A DNA stretch of 64,000 nucleotides from the NCBI RefSeq assembly GCF_004211955.1, contig NZ_RHJI01000021.1, positions 169,736 to 233,735 on the forward strand, in the 5' to 3' direction. The position numbers were made by a program, and so were the translations under genes. Of this stretch, positions 46,440 through 56,394 are shown one piece after another (positions within the stretch are counted from its first letter, which is position 1; every line of letters starts with the position of its first letter). The DNA is from Escherichia sp. E1V33. GTDB taxonomy: Bacteria > Pseudomonadota > Gammaproteobacteria > Enterobacterales > Enterobacteriaceae. Under the pieces are notes generated by a model that saw only the letters and a program-made list of their open reading frames with translations, was not told where the DNA came from and did not search any database.

Positions 46440-47089
46440 TACTGCGATTGCGTTCCTAAAGTTTGAATTCCTGGCACCTGTACAGCGGCTTGCTGTGTTT
46501 GTGCCTGCTCAAACTGAAGCTGTTCGGAGTGGAGTCGACGTTGCAGTTCGTAATCCTGCAACATAGCATTAATGCGACGACGCTGCTCCTGTACCTGTTG
46601 CTGTTGACCATTGTTTGCGGTCGCTTCAGAAGGTACTCCCAGACTTACCGGACTGGCTTTACCCATCATCGGCAGAGTATTAAATACCGGTGTTTCGGGC
46701 TGCTGGGACGTTTCAGATTGTCCATTATAGTGCTGGACGCCAACGATAACTGCAAGCGATACGCATGCTGCTACGCCCATTTGGGTAATCTGTGCCGCCC
46801 ATGGACGTACTTTCTGCCAGAATGGCATTTTCTGCCATTGATGCGGCGCAGGCTGGGCCTCTGGGATCAATGTCGTCGGTTGACGAACTGGCTCTTCTTC
46901 AATGGCGGCCATCACACGTGATGAGATATCGAAATGAAGCAACTCAGGAGTATCACCCCGCATAGAGTCACGGATTAAGTGATAGCTTTCCCAGGTTTTC
47001 TGCATTTCTGGGTTGTGAGCCAGTTCGTTAAGCAGCTCACTATCCAGCGTTTCGCCATCCATTAAAGCGGAAAGTTGTTCTTTCTGCAT
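46439..47089 (-). CDS. rseA: anti-sigma E factor RseA
   Basis: 216 aa from the ATG at 47089. The cytoplasmic N-terminal domain (1-100) binds sigma E, one transmembrane helix is near 101-118 (MGVAACVSLAVIVGV), and the periplasmic tail binds RseB and is cut by DegS near its helix-proximal region. It ends in a long Gln-rich helical segment. It lies 32 bp after rpoE in the operon. Confidence 0.98.
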   Translation of the reverse strand: MQKEQLSALMDGETLDSELLNELAHNPEMQKTWESYHLIRDSMRGDTPELLHFDISSRVMAAIEEEPVRQPTTLIPEAQPAPHQWQKMPFWQKVRPWAAQITQMGVAACVSLAVIVGVQHYNGQSETSQQPETPVFNTLPMMGKASPVSLGVPSEATANNGQQQQVQEQRRRINAMLQDYELQRRLHSEQLQFEQAQTQQAAVQVPGIQTLGTQSQ

Positions 47090-47121
47090 GCCTAATACCC
47101 TTATCCAGTATCCCGCTATCG

Positions 47122-47697
47122 TCAACGCCTGATAAGCGGTTGAACTTTATTATCAATAGCTTCCCTCGCTCGGAAGATACGTGAACGCACCGTACCTACC
47201 GGACAATCCATGATAGCGGCTATCTCTTCATAGCTCAGGCCATCCAGCTCCCGCAAGGTTATTGCCATGCGTAAATCTTCCGGGAGGGACTCAATAGTTC
47301 GGAAAACTATCTGTCTCAGTTCTTCTGACAACATTAAGTTCTCAGGGTTCGAAATTTCTTTCAGCGCGCCGCCACTTTCGAAGTTTTCAGCTTCAATGGC
47401 ATCCACATCACTGGAAGGTGGACGACGTCCCTGAGCAACCAGGTAATTTTTCGCTGTATTTACAGCGATCCGATACAGCCATGTATAAAAAGCACTATCT
47501 CCCCGGAACGAATCCAGCGCACGATAGGCTTTAATAAAAGCTTCTTGTACCACATCGGGAACATCACCCGACGGCACATAGCGGGAAACCAGGCTCGCCA
47601 CTTTATGCTGATAGCGCACTACCAGTAAGTTAAAAGCTTTCTGATCTCCCTTCTGGACCCGTTCAACCAGGACCTGGTCCGTTAACTGCTCGCTCAT
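47122..47697 (-). CDS. rpoE: envelope-stress sigma factor RpoE (sigma E)
   Basis: 191 aa from the ATG at 47697. ECF sigma factor controlling outer-membrane biogenesis and stress genes. Region 2 (about 10-90, with DVVQEAFIKAYRALDSFRGD and FYTWLYRIAVNTAKN) and region 4 (about 130-190, with LDGLSYEEIAAIMDCPVGTVRSR) are clear. Its ATG overlaps the stop codon of rseD (ATGA), and the sigma E autoregulated promoter lies within rseD. RseA, RseB and RseC follow. Confidence 0.98.
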   Translation of the reverse strand: MSEQLTDQVLVERVQKGDQKAFNLLVVRYQHKVASLVSRYVPSGDVPDVVQEAFIKAYRALDSFRGDSAFYTWLYRIAVNTAKNYLVAQGRRPPSSDVDAIEAENFESGGALKEISNPENLMLSEELRQIVFRTIESLPEDLRMAITLRELDGLSYEEIAAIMDCPVGTVRSRIFRAREAIDNKVQPLIRR

Positions 47698-47849
47698 CCG
47701 AGGTAAAGTCTCCCCAAACCAAATTTCCACGCGCTATCGAAACGCCACTCCATTAGCTGCAATTTGAGCAAGCAAAAGGTTAGAGTGTCTCTTTTTTGTA
47801 AAGTTCCGTAACGCATCTGTTTTTGTTTGTCATGCTGTAGACGGATCAT
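47694..47849 (-). CDS. rseD: RseD leader peptide upstream of rpoE
   Basis: 51 codons from an ATG at 47849 to a TGA that overlaps the rpoE ATG (ATGA). Start MIRLQHDKQK, end GLGRLYLG. The position and 51-aa length match rseD, described as a leader ORF whose translation is coupled to rpoE and which is a target of CsrA repression. It is too short for the ORF track and has no recognised domain. The internal sigma E promoter would give transcripts lacking its start. Confidence 0.85.
   Translation of the reverse strand: MIRLQHDKQKQMRYGTLQKRDTLTFCLLKLQLMEWRFDSAWKFGLGRLYLG
47780..47807 (-). promoter_or_regulatory. sigma E-dependent promoter of rpoE
   Basis: On the minus strand GGAACTT (47801-47807), 16 nt, and TCTAA (47780-47784) match the sigma E -35 and -10 elements. 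It lies within rseD, about 83 bp before the rpoE start, matching the known autoregulated promoter. Confidence 0.85.
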
Positions 47850-48080
47850 TATCTATCATTATAAGTCTACAGAATCTGAACATCGCATTATCTGTGTAGA
47901 AATGCCCATTTAACTGCCTGAAGAGTACCCCAACGGCCTTTTTATTTCACCACCTAATCCTCCGCCAGCAAGCAACTTCTCTTTTTTCCACCACCCAGGA
48001 TCTCCCTGTTTAGCCATTGTAACAAATATTAAAATAGCAGGTGTTTAATTACACAACGTGATGCTATGCTGACCAAACTG

Positions 48081-48098
48081 TGTTTAGTAAATTAAACA
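48081..48098. promoter_or_regulatory. NadR operator at nadB
   Basis: TGTTTA-gtaaat-TAAACA matches the NadR box exactly (two 6-bp inverted halves, 6-bp spacer) and ends 6 bp before the nadB ATG. NadR represses nadB in the presence of NAD. The rest of the 255-bp gap from rseD has two AT-rich promoter regions but no gene. Confidence 0.9.
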
Positions 48099-48104
48099 AA
48101 CAAA

Positions 48105-49727
48105 ATGAATACTCTTCCTGAACATTATTGCGATGTGTTGATTATCGGTAGCGGCGCAGCCGGGCTTTCACTGGCACTACGTCTGGCTGACCAGCATCAG
48201 GTCATCGTTCTTAGCAAAGGCCCGGTAACGGAAGGCTCAACATTTTATGCCCAGGGCGGAATCGCCGCCGTATTTGATGAAACTGACAGCATAGACTCGC
48301 ATGTGGAAGACACATTAATTGCTGGCGCCGGCATTTGCGATCGCCATGCGGTTGAGTTTGTCGCCAGCAACGCGCGTTCCTGCGTGCAATGGCTAATCGA
48401 TCAGGGAGTGTTGTTTGACACCCACATTCAGCCAAATGGCGAAGAAAGCTATCATCTGACCCGTGAAGGTGGGCATAGTCACCGTCGTATTCTTCATGCT
48501 GCCGACGCCACCGGTAGAGAAGTAGAAACCACGCTGGTGAGCAAGGCGCAGAACCATCCGAATATTCGTGTGCTGGAACGCAGCAATGCGGTTGATCTGA
48601 TTGTTTCTGATAAGATTGGTCTGCCTGGAACGCGACGGGTTGTTGGCGCGTGGGTGTGGAACCGTAATAAAGAAACAGTGGAAACTTGCCACGCTAAAGC
48701 GGTAGTGCTGGCAACTGGCGGTGCGTCGAAAGTTTATCAGTACACCACCAATCCAGATATTTCCTCTGGTGATGGTATTGCCATGGCCTGGCGTGCTGGT
48801 TGCCGGGTCGCCAATCTCGAATTTAATCAGTTTCACCCTACCGCGCTGTACCATCCACAGGCACGGAATTTCCTGTTAACGGAAGCCTTACGCGGCGAAG
48901 GCGCTTATTTGAAACGTCCGGATGGCACTCGTTTTATGCCTGATTTTGATGTGCGCGGCGAACTGGCCCCGCGCGATATTGTCGCCCGCGCCATTGACCA
49001 TGAGATGAAACGCCTCGGCGCGGATTGTATGTTCCTCGATATCAGCCATAAGCCCGCCGATTTTATTCACCAGCATTTCCCAATGATCTACGAAAAGCTG
49101 CTCGGGCTGGGGCTTGATCTCACACAAGAACCGGTGCCGATTGTGCCTGCTGCGCACTATACCTGCGGCGGTGTAATGGTTGACGTTCATGGACGTACGG
49201 ACGTCGAGGGCTTGTATGCCATTGGCGAAGTGAGTTATACCGGCTTACACGGCGCTAACCGCATGGCCTCTAACTCCTTGCTGGAGTGTCTGGTCTATGG
49301 CTGGTCGGCGGCGGAAGATATTACAAAACGTATGCCTTATGCGCACGGCGTCAATACGTTACCGCCGTGGGATGAAAGCCGTGTTGAGAATCCTGACGAA
49401 CTGGTGGTGATTCAACATAACTGGCATGAGTTACGCCTGTTTATGTGGGATTACGTCGGCATTGTGCGCACAACAAAACGTCTTGAGCGCGCACTGCGGC
49501 GTATCAATATGTTGCAACAGGAAATAGACGAATATTACGCCCACTTCCGCGTGTCGAATAATTTGCTGGAGCTGCGTAATCTGGTGCAGGTTGCCGAGTT
49601 AATTGTTCGCTGTGCAATGATGCGTAAGGAGAGTCGGGGGTTGCATTTCACGCTGGATTATCCGGAACTGCTCACGCATTCCGGTCCGTCGATCCTTTCC
49701 CCCGTCAATCATTACATAAACAGATAA
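48105..49727 (+). CDS. nadB: L-aspartate oxidase NadB
   Basis: 540 aa flavoenzyme that oxidises L-aspartate to iminoaspartate, first step of de novo NAD synthesis. FAD-binding [15 protein letters not shown] near residue 16 on, the succinate-dehydrogenase-family motif [16 protein letters not shown] near 47, and the FAD/substrate segment [19 protein letters not shown] near 380 are visible. It is preceded by a NadR box and is divergent from rpoE. Its stop overlaps convergent trmN6 by 16 bp. Confidence 0.98.
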   Translation: MNTLPEHYCDVLIIGSGAAGLSLALRLADQHQVIVLSKGPVTEGSTFYAQGGIAAVFDETDSIDSHVEDTLIAGAGICDRHAVEFVASNARSCVQWLIDQGVLFDTHIQPNGEESYHLTREGGHSHRRILHAADATGREVETTLVSKAQNHPNIRVLERSNAVDLIVSDKIGLPGTRRVVGAWVWNRNKETVETCHAKAVVLATGGASKVYQYTTNPDISSGDGIAMAWRAGCRVANLEFNQFHPTALYHPQARNFLLTEALRGEGAYLKRPDGTRFMPDFDVRGELAPRDIVARAIDHEMKRLGADCMFLDISHKPADFIHQHFPMIYEKLLGLGLDLTQEPVPIVPAAHYTCGGVMVDVHGRTDVEGLYAIGEVSYTGLHGANRMASNSLLECLVYGWSAAEDITKRMPYAHGVNTLPPWDESRVENPDELVVIQHNWHELRLFMWDYVGIVRTTKRLERALRRINMLQQEIDEYYAHFRVSNNLLELRNLVQVAELIVRCAMMRKESRGLHFTLDYPELLTHSGPSILSPVNHYINR

Positions 49728-50449
49728 AAAGCTTGGGTCAGCGCAGTGTACGCTTCGGAATAGTTCTGGTCTGGCCCACGAATCACTAAGCGATCGCAAA
49801 AGCACTCCCCTGCCAGTGGGGAGAATGCCAGCAGCACCCGATGCGGCAATCGCGCTTCGTTTTCTGCCACATCCGTTCGCAAACGTAAATGCCACCCCAT
49901 GCTTAATGCCAGCTCAGTAAAACTATTACCGATTTGCTCTGGCAGCACCACGCAGAAAAATCCCTCTTCGGTAATGCACTCTGCCGCGCAAGTCAGCAAG
50001 GATTGATGATCCAGCGTGGTGGTATAACGCGCCTGTTCCCGCTGCGGTGTCGCACACTCCACTCCCTGCTCATAATAGGGCGGGTTGCTGATGATTAAAT
50101 CGAAGCGTGCTGTCTGCTGTGTTACCCACTGCTGAATATCCGCCGTATGGACGTTAATCCGCTCTGCCCACGGGGACTGGGCAATATTTTCCTGCGCCTG
50201 GGCAGCCGCTTCGTTTTCAAGCTCGACCGCATCAATCATCACACTGTCATCGGTTCGTTGCGCCAGCATCAGTGCCAACAACCCGCTACCAGTGCCGATA
50301 TCAAGGCAGCGTTTTACCTCTGCCACCGGAGCCCATGCGCCAAGTAAAATTCCATCCGTTCCCACTTTCATCGCACATCGTTCGTGACCGACAAAAAACT
50401 GTTTAAAAGTAAATCCATTACGACGAAGCACGGATGTAGACTGTGACAT
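49712..50449 (-). CDS. trmN6: tRNA1(Val) adenine-37 N6-methyltransferase TrmN6
   Basis: 245 aa from the ATG at 50449; an extension to 50569 is not supported and would run into the srmB promoter. Class I SAM methyltransferase of the N6-adenine type: SAM-binding [15 protein letters not shown] (about 51-65) and catalytic NPPY in [11 protein letters not shown] (about 122-132). It methylates A37 of tRNA-Val. It is divergent from srmB and convergent with nadB. Confidence 0.94.
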   Translation of the reverse strand: MSQSTSVLRRNGFTFKQFFVGHERCAMKVGTDGILLGAWAPVAEVKRCLDIGTGSGLLALMLAQRTDDSVMIDAVELENEAAAQAQENIAQSPWAERINVHTADIQQWVTQQTARFDLIISNPPYYEQGVECATPQREQARYTTTLDHQSLLTCAAECITEEGFFCVVLPEQIGNSFTELALSMGWHLRLRTDVAENEARLPHRVLLAFSPLAGECFCDRLVIRGPDQNYSEAYTALTQAFYLFM

Positions 50450-50580
50450 GTAAATCAAACCTTGCTGGAAAAACGGCGATAGCACCGGGTAAGAACAATA
50501 CCTGAGAAGCGATATCCATACAAACAGATGAAGATTGCAGCCGTAACGTCTATAATCAGCGCCCCACACAGAGGTAGAAC

Positions 50581-51915
50581 ATGACTGTAACGACTTTTTC
50601 CGAACTTGAACTCGACGAAAGCCTGCTGGAAGCCCTCCAGGATAAAGGTTTCACTCGCCCGACCGCCATTCAGGCTGCCGCCATTCCGCCTGCGCTCGAT
50701 GGCCGTGATGTACTCGGTTCTGCGCCGACAGGCACCGGTAAAACGGCGGCGTATCTGCTGCCAGCGTTGCAGCACCTGCTCGATTTCCCGCGTAAGAAAT
50801 CCGGTCCGCCGCGTATTTTGATCCTTACCCCAACTCGCGAGCTGGCGATGCAGGTGGCCGATCATGCCCGCGAACTGGCGAAACATACGCATCTGGATAT
50901 CGCCACCATCACCGGCGGCGTAGCCTATATGAACCACGCGGAAGTGTTCAGCGAAAACCAGGATATCGTGGTCGCCACGACCGGACGTCTGCTGCAATAC
51001 ATAAAAGAAGAGAACTTCGATTGCCGCGCGGTTGAAACGCTGATCCTCGACGAAGCAGACCGTATGCTGGATATGGGCTTCGCTCAGGATATCGAACAAA
51101 TTGCTGGCGAAACGCGCTGGCGTAAACAGACCCTGCTTTTCTCCGCAACGCTGGAAGGCGATGCGATTCAGGATTTTGCCGAGCGTCTGCTGGAAGATCC
51201 GGTGGAAGTTTCTGCTAATCCTTCCACTCGTGAGCGCAAAAAGATCCATCAGTGGTATTACCGCGCCGATGATCTTGAGCATAAAACCGCGTTGCTGGTG
51301 CACCTGTTAAAACAGCCTGAGGCGACTCGCTCAATCGTGTTTGTGCGTAAGCGTGAGCGTGTGCATGAGCTGGCAAACTGGCTACGCGAAGCGGGCATCA
51401 ACAACTGCTATCTCGAAGGTGAGATGGTACAAGGCAAGCGTAACGAAGCGATTAAGCGTCTGACCGAAGGTCGCGTTAACGTACTGGTTGCCACCGATGT
51501 TGCTGCACGCGGTATCGATATTCCTGACGTCAGCCACGTCTTTAACTTCGATATGCCGCGCAGTGGCGATACTTATTTGCACCGTATCGGACGTACCGCG
51601 CGCGCCGGTCGTAAAGGAACCGCGATTTCGCTGGTGGAAGCCCATGACCATCTGCTGCTGGGCAAGGTTGGCCGTTACATTGAAGAGCCGATTAAAGCTC
51701 GCGTAATTGATGAGTTACGCCCGAAAACGCGTGCGCCAAGCGAGAAGCAGACAGGCAAGCCATCTAAGAAAGTACTGGCAAAACGCGCCGAGAAGAAAAA
51801 GGCTAAAGAGAAAGAGAAGCCGCGGGTGAAAAAACGCCATCGCGATACCAAAAATATTGGTAAGCGCCGCAAACCAAGCGGAACAGGCGTACCGCCGCAA
51901 ACGACAGAAGAGTAA
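50581..51915 (+). CDS. srmB: DEAD-box ATP-dependent RNA helicase SrmB
   Basis: 444 aa. It assists early 50S ribosome assembly, especially in the cold. Motifs: Q motif GFTRPTAIQ (24-32), Walker A APTGTGKT (48-55), PTRELA, DEAD near 157 ([13 protein letters not shown]), SAT (LLFSATL), and C-terminal motifs [15 protein letters not shown] and [11 protein letters not shown] basic Lys/Arg-rich tail (about 390-435) is typical of SrmB. Followed by repeats rather than a gene. Confidence 0.98.
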   Translation: MTVTTFSELELDESLLEALQDKGFTRPTAIQAAAIPPALDGRDVLGSAPTGTGKTAAYLLPALQHLLDFPRKKSGPPRILILTPTRELAMQVADHARELAKHTHLDIATITGGVAYMNHAEVFSENQDIVVATTGRLLQYIKEENFDCRAVETLILDEADRMLDMGFAQDIEQIAGETRWRKQTLLFSATLEGDAIQDFAERLLEDPVEVSANPSTRERKKIHQWYYRADDLEHKTALLVHLLKQPEATRSIVFVRKRERVHELANWLREAGINNCYLEGEMVQGKRNEAIKRLTEGRVNVLVATDVAARGIDIPDVSHVFNFDMPRSGDTYLHRIGRTARAGRKGTAISLVEAHDHLLLGKVGRYIEEPIKARVIDELRPKTRAPSEKQTGKPSKKVLAKRAEKKKAKEKEKPRVKKRHRDTKNIGKRRKPSGTGVPPQTTEE

Positions 51916-51920
51916 TCATA

Positions 51921-52295
51921 ATGCCGGGTTTAAGCCCGGCATTAAAAGTGCTGGCAAACGCAAAACTGCCTGATGCGCTACGCTTATCAGGCCTACGCGG
52001 CTCATGCAATATATTGAATTTTCACGATCTTGAAGGCTGGATAAGGCGTTTACGCCGCATCCGGCATGAACAAAGCGCACTTTGTCGACAAGTTGAATGC
52101 CGGGTTTAAGCCCGGCATTGAAAGTACTGGCAAACGTAAAACTGCCTGATGCGCTACGCTTATCAGGCCTACGCGGCTCATGCAATATATTGAATTTGCA
52201 CGATCTTGTAGGCTGGATAAGGCGTTTACGCCGCATCCGGCATGAACAAAGCGCACTTTGTCGACAAGTTGAATGCCGGGTTTAAGCCCGGCATT
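51921..52295. repeat. 176-bp tandem repeat with REP and palindromic ends
   Basis: The 22-bp palindrome atgccggg-tttaag-cccggcat occurs at 51921, 52097 and 52273: an exact 176-bp period. Between successive palindromes is the same about 154-bp block, containing a REP pair (ctgcctgatgcgctacgc-ttatcaggcctac, then ggctggataaggcgtttacgccgcatccg), so the units are two whole copies and a palindrome-only third. The copies differ only at a few bases (for example gctggcaaacgc versus actggcaaacgt). The array fills the gap between srmB and yfiE. Confidence 0.88.
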
Positions 52296-52299
52296 GTTT

Positions 52300-53181
52300 T
52301 TATCCAGCCACAAAACACTCTTCAACACACTGAATAAAAGTGTGCATCGCTGGGCTAACCGCTTTTCCAGCATGGTGTGCGCACATTGCTGTAATGGTCT
52401 GCGGTTGTTCGCCAAAGGGCAATTCAATTAATTCACCGCTTTCAAGCTCTTTTGCCACCGCAAAACGTGGCAAGTAGCTGACACCGATATTTGCCGCAAC
52501 ACAACGCTTGATACTTTCAATGCTAATTAGCTCAATGGTGCTTTCCACTGTGATCCGCCGCTGGCGCAGCGTGCTTTCAAAGATCTGCCGGAAGACGCAT
52601 TGCGGCTCATTGATGATAAAACTGCAGGCGTTATGCCTGCCAGGCTGCGTAAAATCGACATCTGCAATTTGCGGTGACGCCACCAGCACCAGCGATTGTT
52701 CACCCAATTCTCGTCGGTTTAGGGCATCATCATTCCCTACGCGATAAAAAACACCGACATCGGCCTCATCATTCAGTAGCGCATCACGGATCACGTAACA
52801 GTTCAGAGACTGCAACGATAAACGCACTTTTGGGGCGCGTTGCCGAAAACGCTGCAACACCTGCGGCATTCGGTAAGAGAGCAACGTTTCGCCCGAAACA
52901 ACGCGTAGTTCCCCGTCCGGATCCGACTCCTTTTTGGCAGCCTCACGAAGGGTATCCATCACTCTGGTGAGTTCATAAATGTGCGGCAGCAGCTTTTTAC
53001 CTTCGCGAGTGAGGCACATCCGTCGGCCAATTTTCTCAAATAACCGGACTGAGAACTCCTGCTCAAGCTGCTGAATATGAAAGGTAACCGTCGACTGTGT
53101 GCAGCACAATTTTTGCGAAGCACGCAAAAAGGTCCCCTCTTCCACCACGGTTTTAAGCGTAATAAAACGGCGCAGATCCAT
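52300..53181 (-). CDS. yfiE: LysR-family transcriptional regulator YfiE
   Basis: 293 aa from the ATG at 53181. N-terminal LysR HTH (FITLKTVVEEGTFLRASQKL then STVTFHIQQLEQEF), followed by a substrate-binding domain with DGELRVVSGETLLSYRMPQVL. A regulator of unknown regulon; it is divergent from the amino-acid exporter gene eamB with 102 bp between starts, a classical LysR arrangement that suggests control of eamB. Confidence 0.9.
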   Translation of the reverse strand: MDLRRFITLKTVVEEGTFLRASQKLCCTQSTVTFHIQQLEQEFSVRLFEKIGRRMCLTREGKKLLPHIYELTRVMDTLREAAKKESDPDGELRVVSGETLLSYRMPQVLQRFRQRAPKVRLSLQSLNCYVIRDALLNDEADVGVFYRVGNDDALNRRELGEQSLVLVASPQIADVDFTQPGRHNACSFIINEPQCVFRQIFESTLRQRRITVESTIELISIESIKRCVAANIGVSYLPRFAVAKELESGELIELPFGEQPQTITAMCAHHAGKAVSPAMHTFIQCVEECFVAG

Positions 53182-53283
53182 AATCCCAAACCTATCGAAA
53201 ATATCGAATTTAGAATGTGAAAACATTCATTTTTTTAAATGTTCTGTGTCGGGTACTGTCTACCAAAACAGAGGAGATAACAA

Positions 53284-53871
53284 GTGACACCGACCCTTTT
53301 AAGTGCTTTTTGGACCTACACCCTGATTACCGCCCTCACGCCAGGACCAAACAATATTCTCGCCCTTAGTTCTGCCACGTCGCATGGGTTTCGTCAGAGT
53401 ACCCGCGTACTGGCGGGAATGAGTCTGGGATTTTTAATCGTCATGCTGCTGTGTGCGGGAATTTCGTTTTCACTGGCTGTTATCGACCCGGCAGCCGTAC
53501 ATCTGTTGAGTTGGGCGGGGGCGGCATATATTGTCTGGCTGGCGTGGAAAATCGCTACCAGTCCAACAAAGGAAGACGGGCTTCAGACAAAACCGATCAG
53601 TTTTTGGGCCAGCTTTGCTTTACAGTTTGTGAACGTCAAAATCATTTTGTACGGCGTTACGGCACTTTCGACGTTTGTCCTGCCGCAAACGCAGGCGTTA
53701 AGCTGGGTAGTTGGCGTCAGCGTTTTGCTGGCGATGATTGGGACGTTTGGTAATGTGTGCTGGGCGCTGGCGGGGCATCTGTTTCAGCGATTGTTTCGCC
53801 AGTATGGTCGCCAGTTAAATATCGTGCTCGCGCTGCTGCTGATCTATTGCGCGGTACGCATTTTCTATTAA
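53284..53871 (+). CDS. eamB: cysteine/O-acetylserine exporter EamB
   Basis: 195 aa, LysE/RhtB family inner-membrane exporter. About six helices are apparent; the family signature near the N-terminus is ITALTPGPNNILALSSAT and the central FWASFALQFVNVKIIL is typical. EamB (YfiK) exports O-acetylserine and cysteine in E. coli. Divergent from LysR-type yfiE, separated from convergent grcA by a strong terminator. Confidence 0.93.
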   Translation: MTPTLLSAFWTYTLITALTPGPNNILALSSATSHGFRQSTRVLAGMSLGFLIVMLLCAGISFSLAVIDPAAVHLLSWAGAAYIVWLAWKIATSPTKEDGLQTKPISFWASFALQFVNVKIILYGVTALSTFVLPQTQALSWVVGVSVLLAMIGTFGNVCWALAGHLFQRLFRQYGRQLNIVLALLLIYCAVRIFY

Positions 53872-53877
53872 TGAAAA

Positions 53878-53905
53878 AAGCGGAAGAGGTCGCCCTCTTC
53901 CGCTT
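53878..53905 (-). terminator. terminator between eamB and grcA
   Basis: A perfect 12-bp stem AAGCGGAAGAGG/CCTCTTCCGCTT with a 4-nt loop. On the minus strand it is followed by TTTTTT, so it is chiefly the grcA terminator and it also lies 6 bp after the eamB stop. Confidence 0.9.
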
Positions 53906-53925
53906 ATTAACTTGCTACTTAAGCC

Positions 53926-54309
53926 TTACAGGCTTTCAGTAAAGGTACGAGCGATAACGTCGCGCTGCTGTTCCGGAGTCAGAGAGTTAAAGCGAACTGC
54001 ATAACCGGATACACGGATGGTCAGCTGCGGATATTTTTCCGGATGCTTAACTGCATCTTCCAGAGTTTCACGACGCAGAACGTTTACGTTCAGGTGCTGA
54101 CCACCTTCTACGCGAACTTCTGGTTTAACTTCTACTGGAACTTCACGGTACTCAATGTCACCCAGTTTGCTTACTGCAACCACTTCGTCTTCTGCAAAAC
54201 CTGCTTTCGCAACGATGCAACGCGCTTCGCCTTTTTCGCTGTCCAGCAGCCAGAAAGAGTTCAGCAGATCGTCGTTAGCGGCTTTAGTAATCTGGATACC
54301 TGTAATCAT
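53926..54309 (-). CDS. grcA: autonomous glycyl radical cofactor GrcA
   Basis: 127 aa from the ATG at 54309. It resembles the C-terminal part of pyruvate formate-lyase and can replace a broken PFL fragment after oxygen damage by accepting the glycyl radical. The radical glycine, Gly102, is in [13 protein letters not shown] near the C-terminus. Two FNR sites lie upstream, matching its strong anaerobic induction. It is divergent from ung. Confidence 0.97.
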
Positions 54310-54417
54310 GTGATGCCTCCCCGGCAAAATTTATTTGATTTGATCAGCCTGTCGCGGCCAATTGGTAAAACCATTGTTGCTTGAGTGTATATATACTCCT
54401 CAGAGCCCCCTGATTCT

Positions 54418-54431
54418 TTGATTTAAATCAA
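54418..54431. promoter_or_regulatory. FNR site 1 of grcA
   Basis: TTGATTTAAATCAA is a perfect FNR site (TTGAT-N4-ATCAA). Centre 54424.5. It is placed for class II activation of grcA at -40.5, with a -10-like tatata about 30 bp downstream on the minus strand. Confidence 0.92.
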
Positions 54432-54470
54432 CAAAAACCACACACCAAGTAAGGTCGCAAATGGATTTTA

Positions 54471-54484
54471 TTGTTTTACATCAA
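54471..54484. promoter_or_regulatory. FNR site 2 of grcA
   Basis: TTGTTTTACATCAA has one mismatch to TTGAT-N4-ATCAA. Its centre (54477.5) is 53 bp from site 1, matching the known -40.5 and -93.5 pair of the grcA (yfiD) promoter, in which the upstream site reduces activation. Confidence 0.88.
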
Positions 54485-54614
54485 CTTATGCGGGTGTGAA
54501 ATTTTACCAATTTACATTTTTTTTCACGTATTTTTGGCTAAAAAGCGAGCCTGGTTTTGTTCTGTAGAAAGAAGCAGTTAAGCTAGGCGGATTGAAGATT
54601 CGCAGGAGAGCGAG

Positions 54615-55304
54615 ATGGCTAACGAATTAACCTGGCACGACGTGCTGGCTGAAGAGAAGCAGCAACCCTATTTTCTTAATACCCTTCAGACCGTCGCCAG
54701 CGAGCGGCAGTCGGGCATCACTATCTATCCGCCACAAAAAGATGTCTTTAATGCGTTCCGCTTTACAGAGTTGGGTGACGTTAAAGTGGTGATTCTCGGC
54801 CAGGATCCCTATCACGGACCGGGACAGGCACATGGTCTGGCGTTTTCCGTTCGCCCCGGAATTCCAACACCACCGTCACTACTGAATATGTATAAAGAGC
54901 TGGAAAATACTATTCCTGGCTTTACTCGCCCAACTCATGGCTATCTTGAAAGCTGGGCCCGTCAGGGCGTTCTGCTGCTCAATACTGTGTTGACGGTTCG
55001 CGCAGGTCAGGCGCATTCCCACGCCAGCCTCGGTTGGGAGACGTTTACGGATAAAGTCATCAGTCTGATTAATCAGCATCGCGAAGGTGTGGTGTTTTTG
55101 TTGTGGGGATCGCATGCACAAAAGAAAGGGGCGATTATAGATAAGCAACGCCATCACGTGCTGAAAGCACCGCATCCGTCACCGCTTTCTGCGCATCGTG
55201 GATTCTTTGGCTGTAATCATTTTGTGCTGGCAAATCAGTGGCTGGAACAACGTGGCGAGACGCCGATTGACTGGATGCCAGTATTACCGGCAGAGAGTGA
55301 ATAA
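54615..55304 (+). CDS. ung: uracil-DNA glycosylase Ung
   Basis: 229 aa. It removes uracil from DNA after dUTP incorporation or cytosine deamination. Catalytic water-activating Asp64 sits in [19 protein letters not shown]; the His loop [13 protein letters not shown] (His187) is intact. It is divergent from grcA, with 305 bp of regulatory DNA between them that holds both FNR sites, but no other gene. Confidence 0.98.
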   Translation: MANELTWHDVLAEEKQQPYFLNTLQTVASERQSGITIYPPQKDVFNAFRFTELGDVKVVILGQDPYHGPGQAHGLAFSVRPGIPTPPSLLNMYKELENTIPGFTRPTHGYLESWARQGVLLLNTVLTVRAGQAHSHASLGWETFTDKVISLINQHREGVVFLLWGSHAQKKGAIIDKQRHHVLKAPHPSPLSAHRGFFGCNHFVLANQWLEQRGETPIDWMPVLPAESE

Positions 55305-55318
55305 ATTTGCAGGAAAAC

Positions 55319-55344
55319 GCCGGATGGCAGAACTGCCACCCGGC
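55319..55344. terminator. hairpin between convergent ung and yfiF
   Basis: gccggatggcag/ctgccacccggc forms a near-perfect inverted repeat with one mismatch, with T-rich sequence on the minus strand (gcgttttcc). It is a plausible terminator for yfiF and ung. Confidence 0.55.
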
Positions 55345-55356
55345 TGATTTATCATA

Positions 55357-56394
55357 TCAGGCTTTATTCTGACGCCACCATTCGCCAAGAAGAACGCCGG
55401 TTGCGACAGAGATATTCAGCCCGGCAACGTTGCCAGTACCGTCAATCTTCACGCGTAAATCGTTCGGATCGCGTGCGGCATCCGGTAACCCTTCATATTC
55501 CTGACCCAGCACAAGCACCATTTTTTCTGGCAGACTGGTTTTGAACAGCGGTTTACCTTGCTCGCTGGAAGTGGTCACCACGGTGTAGCCCGCCTGACGG
55601 AAATCATCCAGCACGTTAACAATGTTGTCGCCAGTAATCGGCTGAACATGTTCTGCGCCGCCTTCTGCGGTACGGATAGCCGCTCCCGATTCCAGCAACG
55701 CCGCATCCTGCACCACAACACCTTTCACGCCGAAGTGCGCGCAGCTGCGCATCATGCCGCCCAGGTTATGCGGATTAGATTCGTTTTCCAGCGCCAGTAC
55801 ACAATCCTGCGCGCCTGCCTGACTTACCCACTGCTGCACGGTTGTGCCGTTACGCTTTTTGATCAGGAAGCAAACGCCACCGTGATGTTCCGTGCCTGAC
55901 GCCTTTGTCAGTTCGGCTTCATCCACCACATGGTACGCTTTGCGGTTTGCCGCCATCCAGCGCAAGGCTTCTTTAAAACGTGGCGTTACGCTCTGGATAA
56001 ACCAGGCGCGAACAATCGCTTCCGGACGGCTCTGGAAAAGCGCCTGACATGCATTTTCGCCGTAGACGCGGGTTTCTTCCGCACGCTGACGACGCAACAC
56101 TTCCGGATCAATAAAACTTTTACCACTAATGCCACCGTGATCGGCCTTTTCTGGCGTATCATCACCCGGCGCGCGGGAAACCGTGCGCCACGGCGAATCT
56201 TCCCACTTCCGGTCACGGGGCTGACTCTGTTTGTCATCGCGGGCGGGGCGACGGCCACCGTCAGCACGAGATTTTCCTGGACGCCCGCCCCCTTTCCCGG
56301 TTCGCGGGTTATGGGTACGTTTATCAGAATCATCATCACTGCGGACATACATCACTTTGACCTTGCCGCTTTTACCTTTCATTTCATCGTTCAT
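55357..56394 (-). CDS. yfiF: putative SpoU-family RNA methyltransferase YfiF
   Basis: 345 aa from the ATG at 56394; the in-frame extension to 56469 lacks support. A basic, low-complexity N-terminal region (about 1-100) precedes an L30e-like substrate-binding segment and a C-terminal SPOUT/TrmH domain (about 190-345) with the knot motifs [20 protein letters not shown] (about 196-215), [10 protein letters not shown] and [16 protein letters not shown]. The RNA target is unknown. It is divergent from trxC, 206 bp away. Confidence 0.88.
   Translation of the reverse strand: MNDEMKGKSGKVKVMYVRSDDDSDKRTHNPRTGKGGGRPGKSRADGGRRPARDDKQSQPRDRKWEDSPWRTVSRAPGDDTPEKADHGGISGKSFIDPEVLRRQRAEETRVYGENACQALFQSRPEAIVRAWFIQSVTPRFKEALRWMAANRKAYHVVDEAELTKASGTEHHGGVCFLIKKRNGTTVQQWVSQAGAQDCVLALENESNPHNLGGMMRSCAHFGVKGVVVQDAALLESGAAIRTAEGGAEHVQPITGDNIVNVLDDFRQAGYTVVTTSSEQGKPLFKTSLPEKMVLVLGQEYEGLPDAARDPNDLRVKIDGTGNVAGLNISVATGVLLGEWWRQNKA

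Noticed and set aside
50455..51303. 282-aa minus-strand ORF inside srmB
   Set aside because: It is an antisense shadow of the conserved helicase gene, with no promoter or domain.
51916..52427. Proteins encoded by ORFs across the 176-bp repeats
   Set aside because: The repeated peptides simply translate REP elements; no RBS or codon bias.
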